64,000 nucleotides of DNA, from the NCBI GenBank assembly GCA_011754535.1, contig JAAQVN010000001.1, positions 3,472,001 to 3,536,000 of the forward strand. Reading direction: 5' to 3'. Of this stretch, positions 1-11,453 are shown one piece after another. Position 1 is the stretch's first letter, and every line of letters begins with the position of its first letter. The stretch comes from Enterobacter asburiae (GTDB lineage: Bacteria > Pseudomonadota > Gammaproteobacteria > Enterobacterales > Enterobacteriaceae). The notes below the pieces were generated by a model. It was not told the origin of the DNA. It was given only the letters and a program-made list of their open reading frames with translations, and made no database searches. A program made the translations under genes and the position numbers.

Positions 1-585
1 TCGCTGATGAGCTACGTACCGGACTGGCTGCAGTGGCTGAACTATCTGCTCTGGCCAGTGGCGGTCATCTCTGTGCTGCTGGTGTTCGGCTATTTCTTCT
101 CAACGATTGCGAACTGGATAGCCGCGCCGTTTAACGGCCTGCTGGCGGAACAGCTGGAGGCGCGGCTTACCGGCGCGACGCCGCCGGACACGGGCGTACT
201 GGGGATCGTGAAAGATATCCCGCGCATTATGAAGCGCGAGTGGCAGAAATTTGCCTGGTACCTCCCCCGCGCGGTTGTGCTGCTTGCTCTCTACTTTGTC
301 CCCGGCATTGGCCAGACGGTTGCGCCGGTGCTGTGGTTCCTGTTCAGCGCCTGGATGCTCGCCATCCAGTACTGCGACTATCCGTTTGATAACCACAAGG
401 TGCCGTTTAAAGCGATGCGCACTACCCTGCGCACCCGGAAGGTCGCCAATATGCAGTTCGGCGCGCTGACCAGCCTGTTCACCATGATTCCCTTCCTTAA
501 CCTGTTCATCATGCCGGTTGCGGTTTGCGGCGCGACGGCGATGTGGGTGGACTGCTACCGTGCTAAGCACGCGTTATGGAAATAA
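1..585 (+). CDS. cysZ: Sulfate transporter CysZ (5' end outside window)
   Basis: Membrane protein that imports sulfate for cysteine synthesis. The frame is open from the first base, so only about the last 194 residues of a roughly 253-residue family are present. Visible are long hydrophobic stretches (near window residues 10-35, 85-125 and 150-180) separated by basic loops, and a C-terminal end typical of CysZ. It lies upstream of cysK in the same orientation, as in E. coli. The internal ATG at base 7 is not the true start. Identity rests on recognisable sequence and synteny. Confidence 0.93.
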   Translation, partial: SLMSYVPDWLQWLNYLLWPVAVISVLLVFGYFFSTIANWIAAPFNGLLAEQLEARLTGATPPDTGVLGIVKDIPRIMKREWQKFAWYLPRAVVLLALYFVPGIGQTVAPVLWFLFSAWMLAIQYCDYPFDNHKVPFKAMRTTLRTRKVANMQFGALTSLFTMIPFLNLFIMPVAVCGATAMWVDCYRAKHALWK

Positions 586-603
586 TGCAAAAATGTGTAA
601 AGC

Positions 604-626
604 AGGGGTGGCTTATGCCGCCCCTT
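604..626 (+). terminator. Probable cysZ terminator
   Basis: An imperfect GC-rich stem-loop (arms AGGGGTGGC and GCCGCCCCT around TTAT) lies just after the cysZ stop and is followed by a short T-rich run. The run is weak, so termination may be partial. Confidence 0.45.
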
Positions 627-748
627 ATTCCATACTGATCCCCATTATTTCCTTGCAGTATATAGATATGCGAATTCCTTACTTCCCCCTACCTGCTTAG
701 CAGGTATGCTGGGTCGGTATCCCAATTTCATACAGTTAAGGACAGGCC
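627..748 (+). promoter_or_regulatory. cysK promoter region, probable CysB target
   Basis: AT-rich segment between cysZ and cysK that closely resembles the E. coli cysK promoter region as I remember it, including the stretch around 650-690 where CysB binds there. CysB plus N-acetylserine is the known activator of cysK. No exact CysB consensus can be called by eye, so the boundaries are approximate. AAGGA at 738-742 is a good ribosome site for the ATG at 749. Confidence 0.45.
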
Positions 749-1720
749 ATGAGTAAGATTTATGAAGACAACTCGCTGACTATCGGTCATACGCCCCTGG
801 TTCGACTGAACCGTATCGGTAATGGACGCATTCTGGCGAAGGTCGAATCACGCAACCCGAGCTTCAGCGTAAAATGCCGTATCGGTGCAAACATGATTTG
901 GGATGCTGAAAAACGTGGCGTGCTGAAGCCTGGCGTTGAGCTGGTGGAACCGACCAGCGGTAACACCGGTATCGCTCTGGCCTATGTTGCCGCCGCGCGT
1001 GGCTACAAGCTGACGCTGACCATGCCGGAAACCATGAGCATTGAACGTCGCAAGCTGCTCAAAGCGCTGGGCGCGAACCTGGTCCTGACCGAAGGCGCGA
1101 AGGGCATGAAGGGTGCCATTCAGAAAGCGGAAGAGATTGTGGCCAGCGATCCGGCGAAATACCTGCTGCTGCAGCAGTTCAGCAACCCGGCTAACCCGGA
1201 AATTCACGAGAAGACCACCGGCCCGGAAATCTGGGAAGATACCGACGGCCAGGTTGATGTATTTATCTCCGGCGTGGGTACCGGCGGAACGCTGACCGGC
1301 GTGTCTCGCTATATTAAAGGCACAAAGGGTAAAAAAGACCTGATCACCGTTGCCGTTGAGCCAACCGACTCACCGGTTATCACCCAGGCACTGGCGGGTG
1401 AAGAGCTCAAGCCAGGCCCGCATAAAATACAGGGCATTGGCGCAGGCTTCATTCCGGGCAACCTGGATCTGAAGCTGATCGATAAAGTCGTCACCATCAC
1501 TAACGAAGAAGCCATCTCTACCGCGCGTCGCCTGATGGATGAAGAAGGCATTCTGGCGGGTATCTCTTCCGGTGCGGCCGTTGCGGCGGCGCTCAAACTT
1601 CAGGAAGATGAAGCCTTTACCAATAAGAATATTGTGGTTATCCTTCCTTCCTCGGGTGAGCGTTACTTGAGCACCGCACTGTTTGCCGATCTGTTTACCG
1701 AAAAAGAGCTGCAACAGTAG
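749..1720 (+). CDS. cysK: Cysteine synthase A (O-acetylserine sulfhydrylase A)
   Basis: PLP enzyme that makes L-cysteine from O-acetylserine and sulfide in the cytoplasm. The 323 residues match the E. coli length. Lys42 in SVKCR is the PLP-binding lysine, TSGNTG at about 69-74 is the substrate loop, and [10 protein letters not shown] near 176-185 is the phosphate-binding glycine loop. The C-terminus ERYLSTALF is typical. The known partner is serine acetyltransferase CysE, encoded elsewhere. A strong terminator follows and separates the gene from the pts operon. Confidence 0.99.
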   Translation: MSKIYEDNSLTIGHTPLVRLNRIGNGRILAKVESRNPSFSVKCRIGANMIWDAEKRGVLKPGVELVEPTSGNTGIALAYVAAARGYKLTLTMPETMSIERRKLLKALGANLVLTEGAKGMKGAIQKAEEIVASDPAKYLLLQQFSNPANPEIHEKTTGPEIWEDTDGQVDVFISGVGTGGTLTGVSRYIKGTKGKKDLITVAVEPTDSPVITQALAGEELKPGPHKIQGIGAGFIPGNLDLKLIDKVVTITNEEAISTARRLMDEEGILAGISSGAAVAAALKLQEDEAFTNKNIVVILPSSGERYLSTALFADLFTEKELQQ

Positions 1721-1742
1721 TGCCAGCATGTTAATAACGCGT

Positions 1743-1772
1743 AAAAAAGCACCTTTTCAGGTGCTTTTTTGT
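1743..1772 (+). terminator. Rho-independent terminator of cysK
   Basis: Perfect stem AAAAAAGCACCT / AGGTGCTTTTTT with a short TTTC loop and a terminal T run. It lies 23 bases after the cysK stop. Confidence 0.9.
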
Positions 1773-2037
1773 GGCCTGCTTCAAACTTTTGCCCCTCCTG
1801 GCATTGCTTCACCCCGTAGGGTCTGGTATTTAAACCAGCAATTATTTTGATGCGTGAAATTAATCAGTGAACGAAATAGCCTTGCTGAATCGATTTTATG
1901 ATTTGGTTCAAGTCTTGCTTTCGCTGCATAATGTTTAATGACGATCGAAACGTCAGCGCTAACAATACAGGCTAAAGTTCAGTCGCCAGGCTAGACTTTA
2001 GTTCCACAACACTAAACCTATAAGTTGGGGAAATACA
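1773..2037 (+). promoter_or_regulatory. ptsH-ptsI-crr promoter region
   Basis: The 317-base gap between cysK and ptsH carries no gene. After the cysK terminator it resembles the E. coli pts promoter region as remembered: a CRP-like site, a CATAAT -10-like element near 1927, and a highly conserved leader up to GGGG at 2029-2032 before the ptsH ATG. It seems shorter than the E. coli region between the upstream and downstream promoters. In E. coli this region responds to CRP-cAMP and Cra. Confidence 0.6.
1897..1912 (+). promoter_or_regulatory. CRP-like site upstream of ptsH
   Basis: TATGA-N6-TCAAG, a degenerate match to TGTGA-N6-TCACA, at the same place as the site described for the upstream E. 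coli ptsH promoter. The match alone is weak; position and conservation support it. Confidence 0.45.
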
Positions 2038-2295
2038 ATGTTCCAGCAAGAAGTTACCATTACCGCTCCGAACGGTCTGCACACCCGCCCTGCTGCTCAG
2101 TTTGTTAAAGAAGCGAAAGGCTTCACATCTGAAATCACTGTGACTTCCAACGGCAAAAGCGCCAGCGCAAAAAGCCTGTTTAAACTGCAGACTCTGGGCC
2201 TGACTCAGGGCACCGTTGTCACCATCTCTGCTGAAGGTGAAGACGAGCAGAAAGCAGTTGAGCATCTGGTAAAACTGATGGCTGAGCTCGAGTAA
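2038..2295 (+). CDS. ptsH: Phosphocarrier protein HPr
   Basis: Small cytoplasmic phosphate carrier of the sugar PTS; it takes phosphate from enzyme I and passes it to sugar-specific EIIA domains. At 85 residues it is full length. His15 in NGLHTRPA is the phosphorylated residue, and Ser46 sits in the usual SAKSLF helix. First gene of the ptsH-ptsI-crr operon, 44 bases before ptsI. It would also energise the orphan EIIC encoded at 41735. Confidence 0.99.
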
Positions 2296-2339
2296 GTTTC
2301 CGGGTTCTTTTAAATATCAGTCACAAGTAAGGTAGGGTT

Positions 2340-4067
2340 ATGATTTCAGGCATTTTAGCATCCCCGGGTATCGCTTTCGGCAAAGCACTGCTGCTGAAAG
2401 AAGACGAGATCGTCATCGACCGGAAAAAAATTTCTGCCGACAAGGTTGATCAGGAAGTTGAACGTTTTCTGAGCGGTCGTGCCAAGGCATCTGCGCAACT
2501 GGAAGCAATCAAAACTAAAGCTGGCGAAACTTTCGGTGAAGAAAAAGAAGCCATCTTCGAAGGGCACATCATGCTGCTCGAAGATGAGGAGCTGGAGCAG
2601 GAAATCATAGCCCTGATTAAAGATAAAGGCATGACGGCCGACGCGGCTGCGCATGAAGTTATCGAAGGTCAGGCAACTGCCCTGGAAGAACTGGATGATG
2701 AATACCTGAAAGAGCGTGCGGCTGACGTACGTGACATCGGTAAGCGCCTGCTGCGCAACATCCTGGGCCTGGCCATCATCGACCTGAGCGCGATTCAGGA
2801 TGAAGTGATCCTGGTTGCCGCTGACCTCACCCCGTCTGAAACCGCACAGCTGAACCTGAAAAAGGTCCTCGGTTTCATCACCGACGCGGGTGGCCGTACC
2901 TCCCACACCTCTATCATGGCGCGCTCCCTGGAACTGCCTGCCATCGTGGGTACCGGTAGCGTCACCTCTCAGGTGAAAAACGGCGATTATCTGATTCTGG
3001 ATGCCGTAAACAATCTGGTTTACGTCAACCCAACTAACGAAGAGATCGAAAAACTGCGCGCGGTTCAGGAGCAGGTTGCGACTGAAAAAGCGGAACTCGC
3101 TAAGCTGAAAGACCTGCCAGCCATCACCCTGGACGGCCATCAGGTAGAAGTGTGCGCAAACATCGGTACCGTCCGCGACGTTGATGGCGCTGAGCGCAAC
3201 GGTGCGGAAGGCGTAGGTCTCTATCGTACAGAATTCCTGTTCATGGACCGCGACGCGCTGCCAACGGAAGAAGAGCAGTTTGCTGCTTATAAAGCCGTGG
3301 CTGAAGCGTGTGGCTCTCAGGCGGTTATCGTCCGTACCATGGACATCGGTGGCGACAAAGAGCTGCCGTACATGAACTTCCCGAAAGAAGAGAACCCATT
3401 CCTGGGCTGGCGTGCGATTCGTATCGCGATGGATCGTAAAGAGATCCTGCGTGACCAGGTTCGCGCAATCCTGCGTGCCTCCGCTTTCGGTAAACTGCGC
3501 ATCATGTTCCCGATGATCATCTCTGTTGAAGAAGTGCGTGCACTGAAGAAAGAGATCGAAATCTACAAACAGGAACTGCGTGACGAAGGTAAAGCGTTTG
3601 ACGAGTCAATTGAGATCGGCGTGATGGTGGAAACACCTGCTGCGGCGACTATTGCGCGTCATTTAGCCAAAGAAGTTGATTTCTTTAGTATCGGCACCAA
3701 TGATTTAACGCAGTACACCCTGGCAGTTGACCGTGGTAATGATATGATTTCACATCTCTACCAGCCAATGTCACCGTCCGTACTGAACTTGATCAAGCAA
3801 GTTATTGATGCTTCTCATGCAGAAGGTAAATGGACTGGCATGTGTGGTGAGCTTGCAGGCGACGAACGTGCTACACTTCTGTTGCTGGGTATGGGTCTGG
3901 ACGAATTCTCTATGAGCGCCATTTCCATCCCGCGCATTAAGAAGATTATCCGTAACACGAACTTCGAAGATGCGAAGGTGTTAGCAGAGCAGGCTCTTGC
4001 TCAACCGACAACGGACGAGTTAATGACGCTGGTTAACAAGTTCATTGAAGAAAAAACAATCTGCTAA
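2340..4067 (+). CDS. ptsI: PTS enzyme I (PEP-protein phosphotransferase)
   Basis: Starts the PTS by transferring phosphate from phosphoenolpyruvate to HPr. The 575 residues match E. coli. The N-terminal half carries [12 protein letters not shown], whose histidine (about residue 189) is the phosphorylation site. The C-terminal TIM-barrel carries [16 protein letters not shown] and [10 protein letters not shown], the PEP-binding and dimerisation elements. The start has a clear AAGGTAGGG ribosome site. crr follows 40 bases on. Confidence 0.99.
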   Translation: MISGILASPGIAFGKALLLKEDEIVIDRKKISADKVDQEVERFLSGRAKASAQLEAIKTKAGETFGEEKEAIFEGHIMLLEDEELEQEIIALIKDKGMTADAAAHEVIEGQATALEELDDEYLKERAADVRDIGKRLLRNILGLAIIDLSAIQDEVILVAADLTPSETAQLNLKKVLGFITDAGGRTSHTSIMARSLELPAIVGTGSVTSQVKNGDYLILDAVNNLVYVNPTNEEIEKLRAVQEQVATEKAELAKLKDLPAITLDGHQVEVCANIGTVRDVDGAERNGAEGVGLYRTEFLFMDRDALPTEEEQFAAYKAVAEACGSQAVIVRTMDIGGDKELPYMNFPKEENPFLGWRAIRIAMDRKEILRDQVRAILRASAFGKLRIMFPMIISVEEVRALKKEIEIYKQELRDEGKAFDESIEIGVMVETPAAATIARHLAKEVDFFSIGTNDLTQYTLAVDRGNDMISHLYQPMSPSVLNLIKQVIDASHAEGKWTGMCGELAGDERATLLLLGMGLDEFSMSAISIPRIKKIIRNTNFEDAKVLAEQALAQPTTDELMTLVNKFIEEKTIC

Positions 4068-4107
4068 TCCACGAGATGCGGCCCAAATTACTGCTTAGGA
4101 GAAGATC

Positions 4108-4617
4108 ATGGGTTTGTTCGATAAACTGAAATCTCTGGTTTCTGATGATAAGAAAGACTCCGGAACTATTGAGATTGTTGCTCCGCTCTCCGGCGAGATC
4201 GTCAACATCGAAGACGTGCCGGATGTAGTGTTTGCTGAGAAAATCGTTGGTGATGGCATTGCTATCAAACCAACTGGCAACAAAATGGTTGCTCCAGTTG
4301 ACGGCACCATCGGTAAAATTTTTGAAACCAACCATGCGTTCTCTATCGAATCTGATAGCGGTATCGAACTGTTCGTTCACTTCGGTATCGACACCGTTGA
4401 ACTGAAAGGCGAAGGCTTCAAACGTATCGCGGAAGAAGGCCAGCGTGTTAAAGTTGGCGACCCGGTGATTGAATTCGATCTGCCACTGCTGGAAGAAAAA
4501 GCCAAGTCTACCCTGACGCCGGTTGTTATCTCCAACATGGACGAAATCAAAGAACTGATCAAACTGTCTGGCAGCGTCACCGTGGGTGAAACCCCGGTTA
4601 TCCGCATCAAGAAGTAA
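4108..4617 (+). CDS. crr: PTS glucose-specific EIIA (EIIA-Glc)
   Basis: Cytoplasmic phosphocarrier that feeds EIIBC-Glc. It is also the hub of catabolite control: in its unphosphorylated form it blocks non-PTS permeases, and in its phosphorylated form it stimulates adenylate cyclase. The 169 residues match E. coli. The phosphorylated histidine lies in ELFVHFGID (about residue 91), with its partner in NHAF (about 76). A good GGAG ribosome site precedes it and a terminator follows. Confidence 0.99.
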   Translation: MGLFDKLKSLVSDDKKDSGTIEIVAPLSGEIVNIEDVPDVVFAEKIVGDGIAIKPTGNKMVAPVDGTIGKIFETNHAFSIESDSGIELFVHFGIDTVELKGEGFKRIAEEGQRVKVGDPVIEFDLPLLEEKAKSTLTPVVISNMDEIKELIKLSGSVTVGETPVIRIKK

Positions 4618-4631
4618 TTCTTGCCGCACAG

Positions 4632-4659
4632 AAAAATGGCGCCTTCGGGCGCCATTTTT
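4632..4659. terminator. Bidirectional terminator between crr and pdxK
   Basis: AAAAATGGCGCC-TTCG-GGCGCCATTTTT: a perfect 12-base stem with a UUCG tetraloop and A/T tails on both sides. It can stop transcription of convergent crr and pdxK. Confidence 0.92.
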
Positions 4660-4661
4660 GT

Positions 4662-5498
4662 TTATGCAGGGAGGATAAGCTCGTCATAGCCTTTCGACTG
4701 GGTATAAAGCATCACGTCAGTCACCCGATCGCCGGCCATGCGAATGGCATCGGCAACGGTTTTCCCCTCTACAATGCCGCTCACCAACTCTGAACAGAAC
4801 AGGTCGCCCGTCCCTTTCAGATCGGTTTCTACGCGCGGGTGCGCGCTGACGGTCACGCCTTCATTCGTCACCAGCACCACATGGATGTTTTCCGGGTCGT
4901 CTGCGACCGGCGCGCTTGTGATCGCCACCCATTTCAGGCTGTCAGAGAGCAGTCCCTGCGCCGCCGCGATGGCGCTTTCCGGCGTACGGCACGGTTTGCC
5001 GCTCAACACTTCGAGCTCATAGACGTTTGGCGTGATCCCCTGCGCCAGTGGCAGCAGGTGCTCCCGATACGCTTGCGGGATATCCGGCTTCACGTACATC
5101 CCGCTGTCGATATCGCCGATAACCGGATCGACCAGCACCAGCAGGTCAGGATGCTGCGCTTTGACCGCCTTCAGCCACTGCGCCAGCAGTACGATCTGGC
5201 TGGCACTGCCCATATAGCCGGTGGTGACCGCCTTAAGCTCGCGCAGGATCTCTCGCTCTTCCAGCGCCTTCAGGTAGCCGCTGAACCACTCGTCGGGGAT
5301 CACTCCACCATAAAAGGTGTCATAGTGCGGCGTGTTGCTGAACAGTACCGTCGGCACGGCGGTAACGTTCAGCCTGTGGGTACGAATATTCGGAACCGCA
5401 ATGCTGTTCCCCACGCTGCCGTAAACCACCTGCGACTGCACGGCGACAATGTCGGTTTGCTGCGCCCGGGTATTATCCCGGAATAGAATCATCTCCAT
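4662..5498 (-). CDS. pdxK: Pyridoxal/pyridoxine kinase
   Basis: Phosphorylates pyridoxal, pyridoxine and pyridoxamine with ATP in the vitamin B6 salvage pathway. 278 residues, PfkB/ribokinase type, slightly shorter than E. coli PdxK. Recognisable are the substrate-side [16 protein letters not shown] near residues 22-37, [10 protein letters not shown] in the middle and the C-terminal [16 protein letters not shown] with the catalytic Asp. It begins five bases after cysM, so the two are probably cotranscribed; E. coli has yfeK and yfeS between them. Confidence 0.96.
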   Translation of the reverse strand: MEMILFRDNTRAQQTDIVAVQSQVVYGSVGNSIAVPNIRTHRLNVTAVPTVLFSNTPHYDTFYGGVIPDEWFSGYLKALEEREILRELKAVTTGYMGSASQIVLLAQWLKAVKAQHPDLLVLVDPVIGDIDSGMYVKPDIPQAYREHLLPLAQGITPNVYELEVLSGKPCRTPESAIAAAQGLLSDSLKWVAITSAPVADDPENIHVVLVTNEGVTVSAHPRVETDLKGTGDLFCSELVSGIVEGKTVADAIRMAGDRVTDVMLYTQSKGYDELILPA

Positions 5499-5503
5499 GA
5501 TGC

Positions 5504-6415
5504 TTAAATCCCCGCCCCCTGCGAATAACTTTCTTCACCAAAGACGCCGGTAGACAGATAGCGATCGCCGCGATCGCAAATAATCGCCACCACTACGGCA
5601 CCCGGGTTTGCCTGCGCTACCCGAATCGCACCCGCTACCGCGCCGCCCGAGCTAACGCCGCAGAAGATACCTTCGCGCACGGCCAGCTCACGCATGGTAT
5701 TTTCCGCCTCGCGCTGGTGAAGATCCAGCACCTGGTCCACAAGCTGCGCATTAAAGATGCCGGGCATATACTCCGCAGGCCAGCGGCGAATGCCCGGAAT
5801 GCTGCTCCCCTCTTCCGGCTGCAGGCCAACGATGGTGACAGCTTTCGCCTGCTCGCGCAGAAAACGCGACACGCCGGTAATGGTGCCGGTGGTGCCCATG
5901 CTGGAGACAAAATGGGTGATGCGTCCGTCGGTTTGCTGCCAGATTTCCGGCCCGGTAGTGGTGTAGTGCGCGTACGGGTTGTCCGGGTTGTTGAACTGGT
6001 CGAGCAGCTTACCTTCGCCGCGCCCGGCCATTTCTAACGCTAAGTCGCGCGCGCCTTCCATCCCCTGCTCTTTGGTCACCAGAATCAGCTCGGCCCCGTA
6101 GGCACGCATCGCGGCGCGGCGCTCCTGGCTCATGTTGTCCGGCATCAGCAGCTTCATGCGGTAGCCTTTCAGCGCCGCAATCATCGCCAGGGCGATGCCG
6201 GTGTTGCCGCTGGTGGCTTCAATCAGCACGTCGCCGGGCTTAATTTCACCGCGTTTTTCGGCCTGGACAATCATCGACAGCGCCGCGCGGTCTTTTACCG
6301 AACCCGCCGGGTTATTGCCTTCGAGTTTGACCCAGATTTCACTGCCGTTGTCTGGCCCCATACGCTGAAGCTTGACCAGAGGCGTGTTGCCGATGGTGTT
6401 TTCGAGTGTATTCAC
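5504..6415 (-). CDS. cysM: Cysteine synthase B
   Basis: PLP-dependent O-acetylserine sulfhydrylase that also accepts thiosulfate to form S-sulfocysteine. The 303 residues equal E. coli CysM. It has [11 protein letters not shown] with the PLP lysine, [22 protein letters not shown] and the C-terminal RYLSTGVFG. The start codon is GTG with a weak ribosome site. It lies behind cysPTWA as in E. coli, but a hairpin separates it from cysA, so its expression may be lower than that of the transporter genes. Confidence 0.98.
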   Translation of the reverse strand: MNTLENTIGNTPLVKLQRMGPDNGSEIWVKLEGNNPAGSVKDRAALSMIVQAEKRGEIKPGDVLIEATSGNTGIALAMIAALKGYRMKLLMPDNMSQERRAAMRAYGAELILVTKEQGMEGARDLALEMAGRGEGKLLDQFNNPDNPYAHYTTTGPEIWQQTDGRITHFVSSMGTTGTITGVSRFLREQAKAVTIVGLQPEEGSSIPGIRRWPAEYMPGIFNAQLVDQVLDLHQREAENTMRELAVREGIFCGVSSGGAVAGAIRVAQANPGAVVVAIICDRGDRYLSTGVFGEESYSQGAGI

Positions 6416-6430
6416 GTTTTTTACTCAATA

Positions 6431-6466
6431 AAAAGCCCGGTAAGCATCACGCCACCGGGCGAAAAA
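6431..6466 (-). terminator. Intercistronic hairpin between cysA and cysM
   Basis: Stem GCCCGGT / ACCGGGC around a 12-base loop (stem 6435-6460), with A runs on the left and AAAAA on the right. On the minus strand it reads as a rho-independent terminator just after cysA. Since cysM belongs to the same pathway, it probably attenuates rather than blocks transcription. Confidence 0.6.
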
Positions 6467-6482
6467 CATACTCAATAACCTA

Positions 6483-7577
6483 TCAGGCTGACTCCGCCAG
6501 AGCAATATCCTCGCGCGTCTCAATCCGCTCGTTACCGTGATAAATACGGGCGTGCTGCAGCCCGACAAACAGGCGCTCTCCCCGGTGCGGCGGCACGTCG
6601 TCGCGCATGACCACGGTCAGCGGCTCGGTATACCAGCCCAGAGGCTGTACCACCAATTGGGTGTAGTGACCTTTAGGGCTAGCTTCCAGCACCTGAACCG
6701 GCAGCGGTGAATCCAGGCTGGTTCGGCGGCTGACGTCCACCTCCCACGGGCGCAGGAACAGATCGACCAGCCCCTGATGCGCGGAGGTATAGCCCAGCGG
6801 CCAGCGGTGCGCGCCGACGTGGAACTGCCCACCGCGAATGGTGCCCTGCAGACGGTTTACCTCGCCCATAAACTCCAGCACGAAGCGGGTCGCCGGCTCG
6901 CGCCAGAGCTGCTCCGGCTCGTCAACCTGCTCAATGTTGCCCTGGCTCATGACCACCACGCGGTCCGCAACTTCCATCGCCTCTTCCTGGTCGTGGGTCA
7001 CGAAGACGCTGGTGAACTTCAGCTCTTCATGCAGCTGGCGCAGCCAGCGGCGCAGCTCTTTACGTACCTGCGCGTCCAGCGCGCCGAAGGGTTCATCCAG
7101 CAGCAGAATCTGCGGCTCAACAGCAAGCGCGCGCGCCAGCGCCACGCGCTGTTTCTGCCCACCGGAAAGCTGGGCCGGGAAACGGTCCGCCAGGTGAGCC
7201 AGCTGCACCATCTCCAGCAGTTTGGTCACTTTCGCTTTAATGGTTGCCGCATCCGGGCGCTCGCGACGCGGCAGCACGGTCAGGCCAAAGGCGATGTTGT
7301 CGAACACGGTCATGTGGCGGAAAAGAGCGTAGTGCTGAAACACAAAGCCCACTTTACGATCGCGGGCGTGCAGGCGGCTCACATCGGTGCCGTGGAAGCG
7401 GATATGCCCGCTGGTCTGATGCTCAAGCCCGGCGATAATACGCAGCAGCGTGGTTTTGCCCGAGCCAGACGGCCCCAGAAGCGCCACCATTTGTCCGGAA
7501 GGGATATCCAGCGAGATATCATTCAGCACCTGGGTGCGACCAAAAGACTTCTTAATATTGGCAATCTCAATGCTCAT
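6483..7577 (-). CDS. cysA: Sulfate/thiosulfate ABC transporter, ATPase subunit
   Basis: ATP-hydrolysing subunit of the sulfate/thiosulfate importer CysPTWA. 364 residues. Walker A GPSGSGKT lies at about 35-42; the signature LSGGQKQR, Walker [13 protein letters not shown] and switch VTHDQEEA follow in order. A C-terminal TOBE-like regulatory region begins near residue 240. It overlaps cysW by 11 bases, which suggests coupled translation. Confidence 0.98.
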   Translation of the reverse strand: MSIEIANIKKSFGRTQVLNDISLDIPSGQMVALLGPSGSGKTTLLRIIAGLEHQTSGHIRFHGTDVSRLHARDRKVGFVFQHYALFRHMTVFDNIAFGLTVLPRRERPDAATIKAKVTKLLEMVQLAHLADRFPAQLSGGQKQRVALARALAVEPQILLLDEPFGALDAQVRKELRRWLRQLHEELKFTSVFVTHDQEEAMEVADRVVVMSQGNIEQVDEPEQLWREPATRFVLEFMGEVNRLQGTIRGGQFHVGAHRWPLGYTSAHQGLVDLFLRPWEVDVSRRTSLDSPLPVQVLEASPKGHYTQLVVQPLGWYTEPLTVVMRDDVPPHRGERLFVGLQHARIYHGNERIETREDIALAESA

Positions 7578-8442
7578 GATTTCCCTCCTGATGCTGACGT
7601 TTTTCCTGATTTTCTAAACGCCACTGCACCACACTCTTCAAAAACAGGGTCAAAATGGCCATCAGCGTCAGTAACGCTGCGGCAGTAAACGAGCCGATGG
7701 TGTTGTAGTCCTGCTGCAGCAGTTCAATCTGGAGCGGCAGCGACAGGGTCTCACCACGGATGGAGCCGGAGACAACGGAAACGGCACCGAACTCACCGAT
7801 CGCGCGGGCGTTGGTCAGCACCACGCCATAAAGCAGCGCCCAGCGGATATTTGGCAGCGTCACGCGACGGAACATCTGCCAGCCTGACGCGCCCAGCAGC
7901 ACCGCTGCTTCATCTTCGTTGCTGCCCTGGCTTAACATCACCGGCACCAGCTCACGCACCACAAACGGACAGGTCACGAAGATGGTCACCAGCACCATGC
8001 CCGGCCAGGCGAACATGATCTGCAGGTTATGCGCATCCAGCCAGCCGCCCAGCGGACCGTTGGAGCCGTAAAAGAGCAGGTACACCAGACCCGCCACCAC
8101 CGGCGACACGGCAAAGGGAATATCCAGCAGCGTCAGCAGCATCTGACGTCCCGGGAAGTTAAAGCGCGTCACCAGCCAGGCCAGCAGGGTACCGAATACC
8201 AGGTTCACCGGTACCGTGATCAACGCAATCAGCACCGTCAGCCAGATGGCATGCAGCATATCCGGGTCCGCCAGGTTCTCCAGCGCGGGCATCAGGCCCT
8301 TGCTGAACGCCTGAACGAAGATATAAACCGTCGGGACGACGAGAATGAGGGCGGACACCAGCACGCCCACGCCAATCAGAAACCATTTTCCCCAGTTGAT
8401 GCGGGGCGCATCGTATCGCTTCAATTGCGTAACTTCCGCCAT
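7567..8442 (-). CDS. cysW: Sulfate/thiosulfate ABC transporter permease CysW
   Basis: Inner-membrane permease that pairs with CysT to form the sulfate channel. 291 residues with about six hydrophobic helices. The cytoplasmic loop [24 protein letters not shown] is the EAA-type contact site for CysA. It overlaps cysA by 11 bases and cysT by one base. Confidence 0.97.
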   Translation of the reverse strand: MAEVTQLKRYDAPRINWGKWFLIGVGVLVSALILVVPTVYIFVQAFSKGLMPALENLADPDMLHAIWLTVLIALITVPVNLVFGTLLAWLVTRFNFPGRQMLLTLLDIPFAVSPVVAGLVYLLFYGSNGPLGGWLDAHNLQIMFAWPGMVLVTIFVTCPFVVRELVPVMLSQGSNEDEAAVLLGASGWQMFRRVTLPNIRWALLYGVVLTNARAIGEFGAVSVVSGSIRGETLSLPLQIELLQQDYNTIGSFTAAALLTLMAILTLFLKSVVQWRLENQEKRQHQEGNHEH

Positions 8443-9275
8443 CAGTGACCTACCACTCGTCGACCAAAGCGACTTTGCAGAGTGTTAATCGAGTACAGCA
8501 GCAGCAGCGAGGCCGCCAGGATCACCGAAGCAATCGCGCTCGCCGCCGGGTAATCAAACTCCTGCAAACGGATGAAAATCATCAGCGAAGTAACTTCCGT
8601 TTTCCAGGCGATGTTCCCGGCGATAAAAATCACCGCGCCGAACTCACCCAGGCTGCGGGTAAACGACAGCGCGACGCCCGCCATCAGCGCCGGAGAAAGC
8701 TCCGGCAGAACCACTTTACGGAAGCTCTGCCAGCGCGTGGCGCCCAGCGTTTCCGCCGCTTCTTCATATTCCGGACCCAGCTCTTCCAGCACCGGCTGCA
8801 CGGTACGGACCACAAACGGGATGCTGGTAAAGGCCATCGCCACCGCGATCCCAAGCCAGGTATAGGTCACTTTGATATCAAACTTCGCCAGCCACTCGCC
8901 GTACAGCCCGTTCACGGAGAAGAGCGACGCGAGGGTTAAGCCCGCGACCGCCGTCGGCAGCGCAAACGGCAGATCCATCAGTGCATCAAGCAGCGTGCGG
9001 CCCGGGAAGCGATAGCGGGTTAAGATCCACGCCATCAGCAGGCCAAACACGCCGTTAAAAATGGAGGCGACAAACGCCGACAGCAGCGTCACCTTATAGG
9101 CCGCCACCACCTGCGGGTTGGTGATGACCTCCCAGTACTGCGCCCAGCTCATCTGAGCAAGTTGCATCACCAGCGCGCTGAGCGGCAACAGCAGGATCAG
9201 GCAGACGAACAGCAGGCTGGTCCCCAGGCTTAAGGTAAAGCCCGGCAGCACGCGTTTTGTCGAGACTGCAAACAT
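8442..9275 (-). CDS. cysT: Sulfate/thiosulfate ABC transporter permease CysT (CysU)
   Basis: Second inner-membrane permease of the sulfate importer. 277 residues, about six membrane helices and the EAA loop EYEEAAETLGATRWQSFRKVVLP. The start overlaps the cysP stop in a TAATG arrangement and the end overlaps the cysW start, which is typical of tightly coupled subunit synthesis. Confidence 0.97.
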   Translation of the reverse strand: MFAVSTKRVLPGFTLSLGTSLLFVCLILLLPLSALVMQLAQMSWAQYWEVITNPQVVAAYKVTLLSAFVASIFNGVFGLLMAWILTRYRFPGRTLLDALMDLPFALPTAVAGLTLASLFSVNGLYGEWLAKFDIKVTYTWLGIAVAMAFTSIPFVVRTVQPVLEELGPEYEEAAETLGATRWQSFRKVVLPELSPALMAGVALSFTRSLGEFGAVIFIAGNIAWKTEVTSLMIFIRLQEFDYPAASAIASVILAASLLLLYSINTLQSRFGRRVVGH

Positions 9276-10288
9276 TACTTACGCCCCGCCGCCAGCAATT
9301 TGTCTAACTCACCGCCGCTGGCAAAGTGCGTTTTCATCACCTCAGGCCAGGAGCCGAAATGATCTTCCACGCGGAACAGCGCGGTCTGCGGAAATTTGTC
9401 TTTCAGTTTGTTCATGACGTCCGGGTTGTTCACGCGGTAGTAGTAATCGGTAATGATGGTCTGCGCCTGCGGGCTGTACAGGTAGTTGAGATAGGCTTTT
9501 GCCGCTTTCTCGGTGCCGTTCGCCTGCACGTTTTTATCCACCCACGCTACCGGGAACTCGGCCAGGATGTTGGTTTTCGGGATAACCACCTCGAAGCCCT
9601 GCGCTTCGTACTGCTTGCGAATGTTGTTCACTTCGGATTCAAAGCTGATCAACACGTCACCCAGACCGCGTTCGGCGAAGGTGGTGGTCGCGCCGCGGCC
9701 GCCGGTATCGAACACTTCGACGTTTTTCAGGAACTGGGTCATGAACTGCTCGGTTTTGGCTTTGTCGTTGCCGTCAGCCTTGTCCGCCGCGCCCCACGCA
9801 GCTAAATAGGTGTAGCGTGCGTTACCGGAGGTTTTTGGGTTCGGGAAAATCAGCTTCACATCGGAACGCACCAGGTCGCTCCAGTCGTGGATGTTCTTTG
9901 GATTGCCCTTACGCACCAGGAAGCCCATGGTGGAGTAGAACGGCGAGCTGTTGTTCGGCAGGCGGCTCTGCCAGTCAGCCGGGATCAGCTTGCCCTTGTC
10001 GTGCAGGATCTGCACGTCAGTCACCTGGTTATAGGTCACGACGTCCGCTTTCAGCCCCTGCAAAATCGCCAGCGCCTGCTTGGACGAGCCGGCGTGGGAC
10101 TGCTTGATGGTCAGCTTATCGCCGTTATTGTCTTTCGCCCACTGCTGCTCAAACGGTGGGTTAAGGGCGGCAAACAGCTCGCGGGAGACGTCATACGAGC
10201 TGTTCAGCAGCTCGGTCGCCTGCGCCTGGGCCACCAGCAGTATACCTGCCAGCGCCAGAGTTCCTTTTTTCAGTACAGTAACGGCCAT
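9275..10288 (-). CDS. cysP: Thiosulfate-binding periplasmic protein
   Basis: Periplasmic receptor that delivers thiosulfate and sulfate to CysTWA. 337 residues with a Sec signal peptide at about 1-25 (ending AQAQA-TE). The mature start [13 protein letters not shown] and the motif [13 protein letters not shown] are typical of sulfate-binding proteins. First gene of cysP-T-W-A-(M). In E. coli ucpA precedes it on this strand; here that gene is missing and yfeX is the next gene. Confidence 0.97.
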   Translation of the reverse strand: MAVTVLKKGTLALAGILLVAQAQATELLNSSYDVSRELFAALNPPFEQQWAKDNNGDKLTIKQSHAGSSKQALAILQGLKADVVTYNQVTDVQILHDKGKLIPADWQSRLPNNSSPFYSTMGFLVRKGNPKNIHDWSDLVRSDVKLIFPNPKTSGNARYTYLAAWGAADKADGNDKAKTEQFMTQFLKNVEVFDTGGRGATTTFAERGLGDVLISFESEVNNIRKQYEAQGFEVVIPKTNILAEFPVAWVDKNVQANGTEKAAKAYLNYLYSPQAQTIITDYYYRVNNPDVMNKLKDKFPQTALFRVEDHFGSWPEVMKTHFASGGELDKLLAAGRK

Positions 10289-10408
10289 TGCGCACCCTTA
10301 TAAATGTGATGACTATCTTATAGTCATAATATTTATAACAGGGATGAAAGGAGTAACGGTTTTATATACCGTTTGGTGATTTACAAGCAGAAAAGGGAAT
10401 AAGGGGTG
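10289..10408 (-). promoter_or_regulatory. cysP promoter and leader, probable CysB target
   Basis: AT-rich segment upstream of cysP. On the minus strand it contains TTATAAATATTATGAC-like promoter material and, close to the start codon, a perfect 8-base inverted repeat (10309-10327). CysB is the known activator of cysP in enterobacteria; its exact sites cannot be fixed by eye. Confidence 0.45.
10309..10327. repeat. Perfect inverted repeat in cysP leader
   Basis: ATGACTAT-CTT-ATAGTCAT, 8-base arms with a 3-base spacer, centred about 30 bases upstream of the cysP ATG. It could be an operator or a leader hairpin. Confidence 0.6.
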
Positions 10409-10455
10409 CGGCCTGATGCCCTCACCCCGGCCCTCTCCCACAGGGAGAGGGAGAA
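10409..10455. repeat. Dispersed ~46-bp palindromic repeat, copy A
   Basis: Begins GCGGCCTGATGCCCTCACCC and ends with a palindrome built on CCCTCTCCC / GGGAGAGGG. The same element occurs in the opposite orientation at 37593-37640 with only a few differences, and a related palindrome pair lies at 29824-29901. It sits directly after the yfeX stop. Confidence 0.75.
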
Positions 10456-10461
10456 AGGCCA

Positions 10462-11400
<939 letters not shown>

Positions 11401-11453
11401 TGATGGCGGCTATTATACCCGGATTTCAGCGAGGCGGTTTGTTCAGGCGCAAA

